From the NCBI RefSeq assembly GCF_022698145.1, contig NZ_JALDAX010000030.1:1-64000 (forward strand): a stretch of DNA of 64,000 bases, written 5' to 3'. A program made the position numbers and the translations under genes. This DNA comes from Streptomyces spinosisporus (GTDB lineage: Bacteria > Actinomycetota > Actinomycetes > Streptomycetales > Streptomycetaceae). How positions within the stretch are numbered: position 1 is the first letter of the stretch; each line of letters starts with the position of its first letter. Below are positions 54,731 to 61,712 of this stretch, in pieces. The notes under the pieces are model-generated. The model did no database searches. It was not told the DNA's origin and was given only the letters and a program-made list of their open reading frames with translations.

Positions 54731-54782
54731 CCCTGTCCCCTGTCAGGGCCGCTCCGTCCGACAACCAGGACACCCCAGCCGC

Positions 54783-56144
54783 CTAGGACACCCCGGCCAC
54801 GGATGCGCCCGGTCCCTGCGCCACCAGCGGCAACGGATCCGCCCGTTCCAGGTCGCCGTCGTCGGTCCGGAAGGTCCGCACCCGCCCCGGCTCCGAGTCC
54901 GGCGTCTCGAACCGCACGGTGACCCGGCCCAGGCCGCTGCCCTGCACCCACCCGTGCCCGAACTCCGCGTGCCGCACATCGTGCCCCGCGGGCCAGCGCC
55001 GCTCGACCGGCTCCTGCGGCACCTCCGCGGTCTCCTGCGACGGCTCCTCCACCGGCACGGCCGCCTGCTCCCCCGCGGCCTGCGCGAACAGATCCTCCTG
55101 GGTGTAGTCGGCGAGACCGCTGACCCCGACGCCCAGCAGCCGTACCCCGCCCGTGGTGTCCACCGTGTCCAGCAGCCGGGCCGCGGCCTCGCGCACCACC
55201 GCCGGATCGTCCGTGGGTCCCCGCAGCGTCTCGGAGCGCGTCAGCGTCGAGAAGTCGTACCGGCGCACCTTCAGCACGATCGTCCGCCCCGACAGCCCCG
55301 CCTCGCGCAGCCGCCGTACACAGCGCTCGGCCAGCCGCTGCACCTCCATGCCCACCCGGAGACGGTCGTGGATGTCCACGTCGTAGGTGTCCTCGACCGA
55401 CACCGACTTGGTCTCCCGCTCCGCGACCACCGGCCGGTCGTCGCGCGCCAGCGCCATGGCGTACAACGCGTGCCCGTGGGCCTTGCCCAACAGCCGCACC
55501 AGCTCGTCCTCGCCCGCCTCGGCGATCTCGTCGACCGTGCTGATCCCGGCCCGTCTCAGATGGTCCCCCGTCGCCGGCCCCACCCCCGGCAGCGTCCGCA
55601 CCGACATGGGCCCGAGCAGGGCCCGCTCGGTCCCGGGCTCGATCAGCACCAGCCCGTCCGGCTTGGCCTCCTCGGAGGCGATCTTGGCGACCATCTTGGA
55701 CGCGGCGAGGCCCACGGACCCGGTCAGGCCCGTACCCACCCGTATGTCGGAACGCAGCTTCTCCCCCACCAGCCGCGCCGACGCGTCGTCCCAGGCGGCG
55801 TCGCCGGCCTCCAGGTCCACGAAGGCCTCGTCCAGACTCAGCGGCTCGACCAGCGGCGACAGCGCATGCAGCAACGCCATGACCTGCTCGCTGATCGACC
55901 GGTAGAACCCGAAGCGGGGCACCAGATACGCGGCGTTCGGTGCCAGCCGCCGCGCCTGGGCCATGGGCATCGCCGACCGCACCCCGAAGACACGTGCCTC
56001 GTACGAGGCCGTCGCGACGACACCGCGCGGCCCGAGCCCGCCCACGATCACGGCCTTCCCGCGCAGACTCGGCTTGGACGCCTGCTCCACCGAAGCGTAG
56101 AAGGCGTCCATGTCGAGATGCAGGATCGTAGCCGCGTTCCTCAC
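54783..56144 (-). CDS. dinB: DNA polymerase IV (Y-family translesion polymerase)
   Basis: The 453-residue Y-family polymerase shows ILHLDMDAFYASVEQ and LSLDEAFVDLEAGD, the metal-binding acidic motifs, GTGLTGSVGLAASKMVAKIASEEAKPDGLV and the HhH-like LPGVGPATGDHLRRAG. A Glu/Pro-rich tail of about 90 residues continues past the little-finger domain and ends in a WPAGHDVRHAEFGHGWVQG-type block. It bypasses lesions at a cost in fidelity. The start is GTG at 56144, with MerR gene upstream on the same strand. No SOS box is visible to me. Confidence 0.94.
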   Translation of the reverse strand: MRNAATILHLDMDAFYASVEQASKPSLRGKAVIVGGLGPRGVVATASYEARVFGVRSAMPMAQARRLAPNAAYLVPRFGFYRSISEQVMALLHALSPLVEPLSLDEAFVDLEAGDAAWDDASARLVGEKLRSDIRVGTGLTGSVGLAASKMVAKIASEEAKPDGLVLIEPGTERALLGPMSVRTLPGVGPATGDHLRRAGISTVDEIAEAGEDELVRLLGKAHGHALYAMALARDDRPVVAERETKSVSVEDTYDVDIHDRLRVGMEVQRLAERCVRRLREAGLSGRTIVLKVRRYDFSTLTRSETLRGPTDDPAVVREAAARLLDTVDTTGGVRLLGVGVSGLADYTQEDLFAQAAGEQAAVPVEEPSQETAEVPQEPVERRWPAGHDVRHAEFGHGWVQGSGLGRVTVRFETPDSEPGRVRTFRTDDGDLERADPLPLVAQGPGASVAGVS

Positions 56145-56241
56145 AGGTCCGATGCTGCCCTACGCCACTGACAATGCCGTCGTAGCACCGCTCGAACGCG
56201 CGTTTTCTGGCGAGCCACGCATGCCGGGCAGGTCAGGAGGC

Positions 56242-56742
56242 TCAGACCGCGCGGTTCCGCCGCCGCGCCAGTTCGTCCGCCGGGTTGTGCCCGATCAGCG
56301 TCTCGCCGGTGTCCACCCGCTCGCCGTGCAGCTGTGAGAGGGCGCTCTCGACGTCCCGCCACACCACGCCGACGGCGATCCCGAAGACGCCCTGACCGCC
56401 CTGGAGCAGCGCGTGCACCTCGTCGGGCGACGTGCACTCGTAGACCGTGGCGCCGTCGCTCATCAGCGTCATGCGCTCCAGGTCCCGGAAGCCGCGCTCA
56501 CGCAGATGCGTCACCGCCGTGCGGATGTTCTGCAGCGAGACACCGGTGTCCAGGAACCGCTTGACGATCTTCAGGACGACGACGTCCCGGAAGCTGTACA
56601 GCCGCTGCGTCCCCGACCCGTACGCCGGCCGGACGCTCGGCTCGACGAGTCCGGTGCGGGCCCAGTAGTCCAGCTGCCGATAGGTGATGCCGGCGGCCGC
56701 GCAGGCCGTCGGTCCGCGGTAGCCGATCTCCTCCGACGCCAT
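56242..56742 (-). CDS. MerR-family regulator (Rv1830/McdR-like)
   Basis: The 166-residue regulator has a MerR HTH near the N-terminus: GYRGPTACAAAGITYRQLDYWARTGLVEPSVRPAYGSGTQRLYSFRDVVVLKIVKRFLDTG, then a helix and a small C-terminal domain (MTLMSDGATVYECTSPDEVHALLQGGQGVFGIAVGVV). It corresponds by position and sequence to M. tuberculosis Rv1830, a cell-division/DNA-related MerR. The ATG at 56742 follows GAGGAG. A 398-base gap with palindromes lies upstream, suggesting autoregulation. Confidence 0.9.
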   Translation of the reverse strand: MASEEIGYRGPTACAAAGITYRQLDYWARTGLVEPSVRPAYGSGTQRLYSFRDVVVLKIVKRFLDTGVSLQNIRTAVTHLRERGFRDLERMTLMSDGATVYECTSPDEVHALLQGGQGVFGIAVGVVWRDVESALSQLHGERVDTGETLIGHNPADELARRRNRAV

Positions 56743-56993
56743 GGACGTCGCTCCTCCGCCGGTCGGCACCGCGGCCGGTCGCTGCGGAGCGTGATCGGCG
56801 CCGCCGCCGTGAGGGGGACACCCCCCGCCCGGGCGGAGCCGAGAGCCGGGGGGAGGGTACGGACCGCTCTCCCCCGGACTGCGTCCAGGGGCTCCCCCAG
56901 CCGTACCGTCGCCGCTACTTCTCACGCCGACCTCCGTCCTTGACCTGCCTCCTCGAAGGTAGGCAGCCACTCGGGGTGCGTCAACGACCGCCA

Positions 56994-57011
56994 CACTCGG
57001 CACGCCGAGTG
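56994..57011. promoter_or_regulatory. Inverted repeat in the MerR promoter region
   Basis: CACTCGG-cacg-CCGAGTG is a perfect seven-base inverted repeat. Flanking copies CCACTCG (56967-56973) and CGAGTGG (57024-57030) form an outer pair, so the region holds four related half-sites. It is a probable operator. The remaining part of the 398-base gap shows no gene. Confidence 0.55.
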
Positions 57012-57140
57012 ATAATCACCCTACGAGTGGTTTCCCGCATCCAACCGCGGGGAAAGGCTAGCCGAATGCCTTCGGGCGGGGCCGCTGGACGCTCCCACCC
57101 GCCGCCGGTCCGGCCCATCTGCCGCCGGTCCGGCGATGTG

Positions 57141-57614
57141 TCACTGGCTGCTGGTCCCGAAGTCCTCGGGCGAGATCTGGTCGAGGAACTCGCGGAACTT
57201 CTCGACCTCGTCCTCCTGCTCGTCCGGGATCGCGATGCCCGCGTCGTCGAGCACACCGTCGCTGCCGTAGATCGGCGTTCCCGTGCGCAGGGCTAGCGCT
57301 ATGGCGTCGGACGGACGGGCGCTGACCTCGACCCCGCTGGCGAAGACCAGCTCGGCGTAGAAGACGCCCTCGCGCAGGTCGGTGATGCGTACTTCGGTGA
57401 GCTCCTGACCGACGGCCTCCAGCACGTCCTTGAACAGGTCGTGGGTCAGCGGCCGCGCGGGGGCCATGCCCTGCTGGGCGAAGGCGATCGCCGTCGCCTC
57501 CCCCGGTCCGATCCAGATGGGGAGGTAGCGGTCGCCTCCCACTTCACGCAGGAGCACGATCGGCTGGTTGGAGGGCATTTCGACCCGGACACCTACGACA
57601 TCGAGCTCGTTCAC
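57141..57614 (-). CDS. Bifunctional nuclease family protein (Rv1829-like)
   Basis: The 157-residue protein matches the BFN/DUF151 family: MNELDVVGVRVEMPSNQPIVLLREVGGDRYLPIWIGPGEATAIAFAQQG and SARPSDAIALALRTGTPIYGSDGVL. Family members have been reported with DNase/RNase activity, but activity here is unproven. Its place between two MerR genes matches the mycobacterial locus. The GTG at 57614 is the likely start. C-terminus is acidic. Confidence 0.92.
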   Translation of the reverse strand: MNELDVVGVRVEMPSNQPIVLLREVGGDRYLPIWIGPGEATAIAFAQQGMAPARPLTHDLFKDVLEAVGQELTEVRITDLREGVFYAELVFASGVEVSARPSDAIALALRTGTPIYGSDGVLDDAGIAIPDEQEDEVEKFREFLDQISPEDFGTSSQ

Positions 57615-57698
57615 ACAGTAACCCTAGGACGTGCCCGGGACGTTTGGGTAGTCGGGCAGACATCGGGGGGACGATCCGGCCTTGGCGAACGCGCCGGT

Positions 57699-58439
57699 TC
57701 AGGGCAGCCGTACACCGAGCGCGGTCTGCACGAGCGAGGCGTGCAACCTGACCGTGAGCGCCGCGAGCTCCTTCGTACGCGCCTCGGCATGCGCCCTGGT
57801 CTGCGGGTTGCGATGCCGCTTCAGGGGCGCCACCACCTGGTCCACGAGTCCGGCCTCACGCTCGGCGGAGGCCTTCATGGCCCTGAGGTGACGCGGCTCG
57901 ATCCCGAACCGGCCCAGCTCCAGGACGAGCGAGGCCACCGTCACCGCCTCGGCGTCGTACGTCCCGTCCGCCAGTGGTGTGAGGAGCCCGTACGACTCCC
58001 ACTCCTGGAGCTCCCGCTCACCGATCCCGGCGGCGGCGAGCAGCTCGGCCCGTCCGATGCGGGCCGCCGTGGGCCCCTCGGCCGGCTCCAGCAGGGGCTC
58101 GCCGTCCCGCTGGCGCCCCACCGTGGGCAGCGGGGCGGCCTCACCGCGCTCCATGGCGTCCAGATGCTCGCGGATGACCTTGAGGGGCAGATAGTGGTCC
58201 CGCTGCATCCTCAGCACGTGGCCGAGGCGCTCGACGTCCTGAGCGCTGAACTTGCGGTAGCCCGAGGGGGTGCGCTGCGGCTCGATGAGCCCCTCGGACT
58301 CCAGGAAACGGATCTTGGAGATGGTGACTTCGGGAAACTCGTCGCGCAGCACGGTCAGCACCGTGCCGATGCTCATCAGACCGTCCGTGGCGGCGGTACC
58401 GTGACCGGCACCGCCGCTCGGTGTTCGCAGCATGGACAT
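57699..58439 (-). CDS. ftsR: MerR-family regulator, FtsR-like (Rv1828)
   Basis: This protein of about 246 residues has a MerR winged helix (MSIGTVLTVLRDEFPEVTISKIRFLESEGLIEPQRTPSGYRKFSAQDVERLGHVLRMQRDHYLPLKVIREHLDAM) and a C-terminal helical dimerisation/effector part. It corresponds to Rv1828/FtsR of Corynebacterium and mycobacteria, where FtsR activates ftsZ. The ATG at 58439 has GGGGGGAT at a workable distance; ATG 58433 and TTG 58463 are alternatives. It lies 38 bases after the FHA gene on the same strand. Confidence 0.87.
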   Translation of the reverse strand: MSMLRTPSGGAGHGTAATDGLMSIGTVLTVLRDEFPEVTISKIRFLESEGLIEPQRTPSGYRKFSAQDVERLGHVLRMQRDHYLPLKVIREHLDAMERGEAAPLPTVGRQRDGEPLLEPAEGPTAARIGRAELLAAAGIGERELQEWESYGLLTPLADGTYDAEAVTVASLVLELGRFGIEPRHLRAMKASAEREAGLVDQVVAPLKRHRNPQTRAHAEARTKELAALTVRLHASLVQTALGVRLP

Positions 58440-58477
58440 TCCCTGTAGATCCCCCCGGACCAAGTCCGGTGGCCGGG

Positions 58478-59254
58478 TCAGTAGCCCCGCTGGCTCGCGT
58501 AGAAGACCAGCCGGTACTTTCCGATCTGCACCTCGTCACCGTTGTTCAGGCCGACCTGGTCGATCCGCTCGCGGTTGACGTACGTGCCGTTCAGGCTGCC
58601 CACGTCGGCCACCGTGAAGGAGCCGTCACCGCCGCGGCGGAACTCCACGTGCCGGCGCGAGACCGTCACGTCGTCCAGGAAGATGTCGCTCTGCGGATGG
58701 CGTCCGGCCGTGGTCAGGTCGCCGTCCAGGAGGAAGCGGCTGCCCGAGTTCGGTCCGCGGCGCACGACCAGGAGCGCGGAGCCCACCGGGAGCGCGTCCA
58801 CGGCCGCCTGGGCCTCCGGGGACAGCGCCGGCATCTGCGTCTGACCGGTCGCCTCGGCGTCGTAGGCCTCGATGCCGGAGATCGAGATCGTGGACGTCGT
58901 CTCCGAAGGACGCTCGGGGGTGGCCCCCGCCCGCAGCGGCGCGCCGCAGTTGCTGCAGAAGCGGCTGCTCTCCGCGTTGCGGTTACCGCACCTCGTACAC
59001 ACCAGGGCCGACATAGGGGAAAACCCTCCACCCGTACTTGAGGTTGACGGTTGCCCGAAACCTATGCCGCCGGACTGCGCAGGGTCAACAGACGGCGCGC
59101 CCTGACCTCCGGAAATGTCGCCGCCCGGGCCTGGGACCTGGTCCCGGAACAGCGGGCGCTGGCCTTCCGCGTCTGGCTGCGCGCGATGGCGAGCGGTCGC
59201 GTTCTCGCTGTCCTCTCGCGCACTCTTGCCGAACAACTTCGCAAACAACTTCAC
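58478..59254 (-). CDS. FHA-domain protein with zinc ribbon (GarA-like, Rv1827)
   Basis: The 258-residue protein has a basic N-terminus (VKLFAKLFGKSARED), a Gly/Ser linker, a zinc-ribbon (Cys86-xx-Cys89 ... Cys100-xx-Cys103, CTRCGN and CSNCGA), the phosphothreonine motif ETTST at 118-122, and a C-terminal FHA domain (164-255) with AGRHPQSDIFLDDVTVSRRHVEF and GSLNGTYVNRE. GarA-type proteins regulate central carbon enzymes when dephosphorylated; the ETT site is the PknB/PknG target in mycobacteria. The zinc ribbon and longer N-terminus differ from mycobacterial GarA (about 160 residues). The GTG 59254 follows GGGGA. Confidence 0.88.
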   Translation of the reverse strand: MKLFAKLFGKSAREDSENATARHRAQPDAEGQRPLFRDQVPGPGGDISGGQGAPSVDPAQSGGIGFGQPSTSSTGGGFSPMSALVCTRCGNRNAESSRFCSNCGAPLRAGATPERPSETTSTISISGIEAYDAEATGQTQMPALSPEAQAAVDALPVGSALLVVRRGPNSGSRFLLDGDLTTAGRHPQSDIFLDDVTVSRRHVEFRRGGDGSFTVADVGSLNGTYVNRERIDQVGLNNGDEVQIGKYRLVFYASQRGY

Positions 59255-59447
59255 GGGCGATTCCCCTTGACCGAAACAGACCCGCCCGTGGGGCAGGACG
59301 AACCCTGATTGCATACACCGGCCGACCCGGACATCTTCACAACGTCCGTATCCACCAGACAGTTTCCACCACGCACCACCCATTCGGTGCGCCGACCCCC
59401 CGCAACCTCATGCCCTCGCCGGACGTCCCCCATGCACCGCCGGTTCA

Positions 59448-60374
59448 CTAGGAGGACGACCGAGCGTAGTCAGGCCGCTTCGCAGCTCGCAAGGCGTCCA
59501 CAACGATCTTGCCGGACCGCTCGACGGTGACGGTGGCCTGCTCCTTCTCGAGGGTCTGCACCACGCCTCCAGGGATGTTGAGCGCCGGCTCGAGGTCCTC
59601 CGGCTTGCCGATGACCTTGAAACGATACGGGGCGTTGATCTTGTTCCCGTCGACACTCACGCTCTTGCCGGAGTCGGTCAGATAGGTGCCGGCGACCACC
59701 CGCACGTCGTTCACCTGGATCGCCTCCGCCCCCGCCGCACGCAGTTCCTGGATCGCGTCGAGCAGCATGTCCGCCTGTACCGACCCCTTCGTGTCCTCGA
59801 TGGTCATCGTGATGCCGGGCCCCTGAGCCGCCACCGTGCCCGCCAGAATGCCGAGTTGCTTCTCCTTCTCGACGGTCTGCTTGCGGGCCTCCTCGGCCTG
59901 GTCGGAGCTGTTCTCCAGCTCGTCGCGCTGCTTCTGAAGTCCCTGCTTCTCGTCCTCAAGACGTTGTGTGCGGTCGTCGAGTTCATCGAGGATGCGAACG
60001 AGATCTTCCTGACGCGCACCGCGCAGGGCACTGTCGCTGTTGCTGTTCGAGGCGACCTGGACGGCCAGACCGAAGCCGAGGCCGAACAGCAGGACGGCGA
60101 CGATGAGTTGGGCACGGGTGACCCGCGGCGGCCAGATGCCCTTCACCAGCCGCTGCCGCCCGGTCAGGTCGCTCTGCTCCGGCCGTTTCTGCTCGGGAGC
60201 CTCAGCGGCGTCAGGGGCCTTCTCGGGCCCCGTCCGGGGCGCGTCCTCGGGGGTCTTCTCGGCCGCGGGTCCGTCGGGCGCGGCATCGGGTCCACTGGGC
60301 GCGGGCCGCTCCGCCGGAAGTTCCCTGCGCAGCCTGTTCTCGGGGGTCTGGTCCTTGTCGTTCATCAAGCTCAC
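59448..60374 (-). CDS. DUF881 membrane protein (Rv1825-like)
   Basis: The 308-residue protein has a Pro/Glu-rich cytoplasmic N-terminus, one membrane helix (AQLIVAVLLFGLGFGLAVQV, ~90-109), a coiled coil (ELDDRTQRLEDEKQGLQKQRDELENSSDQAEEARKQTVE) and a DUF881 beta domain (GPGITMTIEDTKGSVQADMLLDAIQELRAAGAEAIQVNDVRVV). The GTG 60374 overlaps the small basic gene by GTGA. Together with the other DUF881 and the small basic protein it forms a conserved cell-envelope/division module. Confidence 0.92.
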   Translation of the reverse strand: MSLMNDKDQTPENRLRRELPAERPAPSGPDAAPDGPAAEKTPEDAPRTGPEKAPDAAEAPEQKRPEQSDLTGRQRLVKGIWPPRVTRAQLIVAVLLFGLGFGLAVQVASNSNSDSALRGARQEDLVRILDELDDRTQRLEDEKQGLQKQRDELENSSDQAEEARKQTVEKEKQLGILAGTVAAQGPGITMTIEDTKGSVQADMLLDAIQELRAAGAEAIQVNDVRVVAGTYLTDSGKSVSVDGNKINAPYRFKVIGKPEDLEPALNIPGGVVQTLEKEQATVTVERSGKIVVDALRAAKRPDYARSSS

Positions 60375-60703
60375 GCCCGGAAGACGTGCCGGCGGATCGC
60401 CGCGGCGTTCGAGAAGATCCGGATGCCGAGCACCACCACGACACCGGTCGACAGCTGGGCGCCCACGCCCAACTTGTCGCCCAGGAACACGATCAGGGCG
60501 GCCACGACCACGTTGGACAGGAACGACACCACGAAGACCTTGTCGTCGAAGATCCCGTCGAGCATGGCCCGCAGACCACCGAAGACGGCATCGAGCGCCG
60601 CGACGACGGCGATCGGCAGATAAGGCTCGACGACCGCCGGAACCTCAGGCCGGACCAACAATCCAGCCACGACTCCCACGACGAGGCCCAGTACGGCGAT
60701 CAC
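60371..60703 (-). CDS. sbp: Small basic family membrane protein (Sbp, Rv1824-like)
   Basis: The 110-residue protein has three hydrophobic helices: IAVLGLVVGVVAGLLV, AVVAALDAVFGGL and VVSFLSNVVVAALIVFLGDKLGVG, and ends RIFSNAAAIRRHVFRA. It sits between two DUF881 genes and both joints are GTGA overlaps, so all three are translationally coupled. It belongs to a division-linked membrane complex. Confidence 0.92.
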   Translation of the reverse strand: MIAVLGLVVGVVAGLLVRPEVPAVVEPYLPIAVVAALDAVFGGLRAMLDGIFDDKVFVVSFLSNVVVAALIVFLGDKLGVGAQLSTGVVVVLGIRIFSNAAAIRRHVFRA

Positions 60704-61605
60704 GATGTGCCCTTCTCAGATTTCTCGTTGTTCGGCTGTGCAGTACGTACGATCACACTCGGTGCGGCCGGCAGCCGCAGGTCGCTCTCCACGGAAATGC
60801 TGTTCCGGATGCCGTAGTTCTCCTGCAGGGCATGCAGATACAGCCCGTCGGCACTGTTCTGGAACCTGTTGCTCAACTGCTTGCCGTTGCCCACGGCCAG
60901 CACCGTGTAGGGGGGAACCAGCGGCTTGTTGTCGACCAGTATCGCGTCGCCCGCGGCCCTGATCGCCGACAGGGCCGTGAGCCGCTGCCCGTTGATCGCG
61001 ACGGCCTCGGCGCCCGACTCCCACAACCCGTTGACCACGCGCTGCATGTCGCGGTCGCGCACCCGGCCCGTGTCGGAGAAGTCCGAGGTCTCGCGCGGAT
61101 CCCCGTTGCCGCCGCTGGTCGCTTCCTTGGCGTCGTCGACCACCAGCTTCACGCCGGGGCCGTGCACCTCGACCGCGCCCGACAGAATGCCCACCAGCTC
61201 GCCGCCGTCGCCGCCACCGCTCTTCTTCAGCGCCTCGCGCTGCCGCGTGTTCACGTCGTCGCGGAGCTTGTCGACGGAGGTCTCCAACTTGTCCGCTGCC
61301 GCGGTCTCGCGATCGATGCGATCGATCAGCTCCTCGCGCTCCTTGGCGACGACGGGAGCCGCCACGCGCGCCTGTGCCGCTCCGACGGTGACGACGAGCG
61401 CGGCGAGCACCAGCCCGGCGGCCAGACCGAGCCTGGCCCGCAGCGTCTTCGGCATACCGCTCTCGCCCGCCGCCTTCTTGCGGGCGGCCGCCTCGGCGTA
61501 GCCGTCGTCGAGACTGTGGTCCATGACGTTGGTGAGCAGCGACATGGAAGCGTCCGGACGCGGGGGTCGCGTAGGTGTGCTCCGAACGGGGGGCTGCTGC
61601 GGCAT
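60700..61605 (-). CDS. DUF881 membrane protein (Rv1823-like)
   Basis: The ~301-residue protein has a cytoplasmic N-terminus (SMSLLTNVMDHSLDDGYAEAAARKKAAGES), one membrane helix (RLGLAAGLVLAALVVTVGAAQ), a coiled-coil (REELIDRIDRETAAADKLETSVDKLRDDVNTRQREAL) and a DUF881 domain (GPGVKLVVDDAKEATSG, VVNGLWESGAEAVAINGQRLTALSAI). It is the first gene of the coupled DUF881 - Sbp - DUF881 set. ATG 61605 was chosen; ATG 61614 is equally possible. Confidence 0.9.
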   Translation of the reverse strand: MPQQPPVRSTPTRPPRPDASMSLLTNVMDHSLDDGYAEAAARKKAAGESGMPKTLRARLGLAAGLVLAALVVTVGAAQARVAAPVVAKEREELIDRIDRETAAADKLETSVDKLRDDVNTRQREALKKSGGGDGGELVGILSGAVEVHGPGVKLVVDDAKEATSGGNGDPRETSDFSDTGRVRDRDMQRVVNGLWESGAEAVAINGQRLTALSAIRAAGDAILVDNKPLVPPYTVLAVGNGKQLSNRFQNSADGLYLHALQENYGIRNSISVESDLRLPAAPSVIVRTAQPNNEKSEKGTS

Positions 61606-61712
61606 GCCGCACATCGTCGCATGTCGCGAGCGCTACCTCCGAATGGCCCCACCTGCGTGCCGGACAGGCCCCGTTGGGGACGCATGTCCGGCACGCACGC
61701 GTGCTGCGCTTT

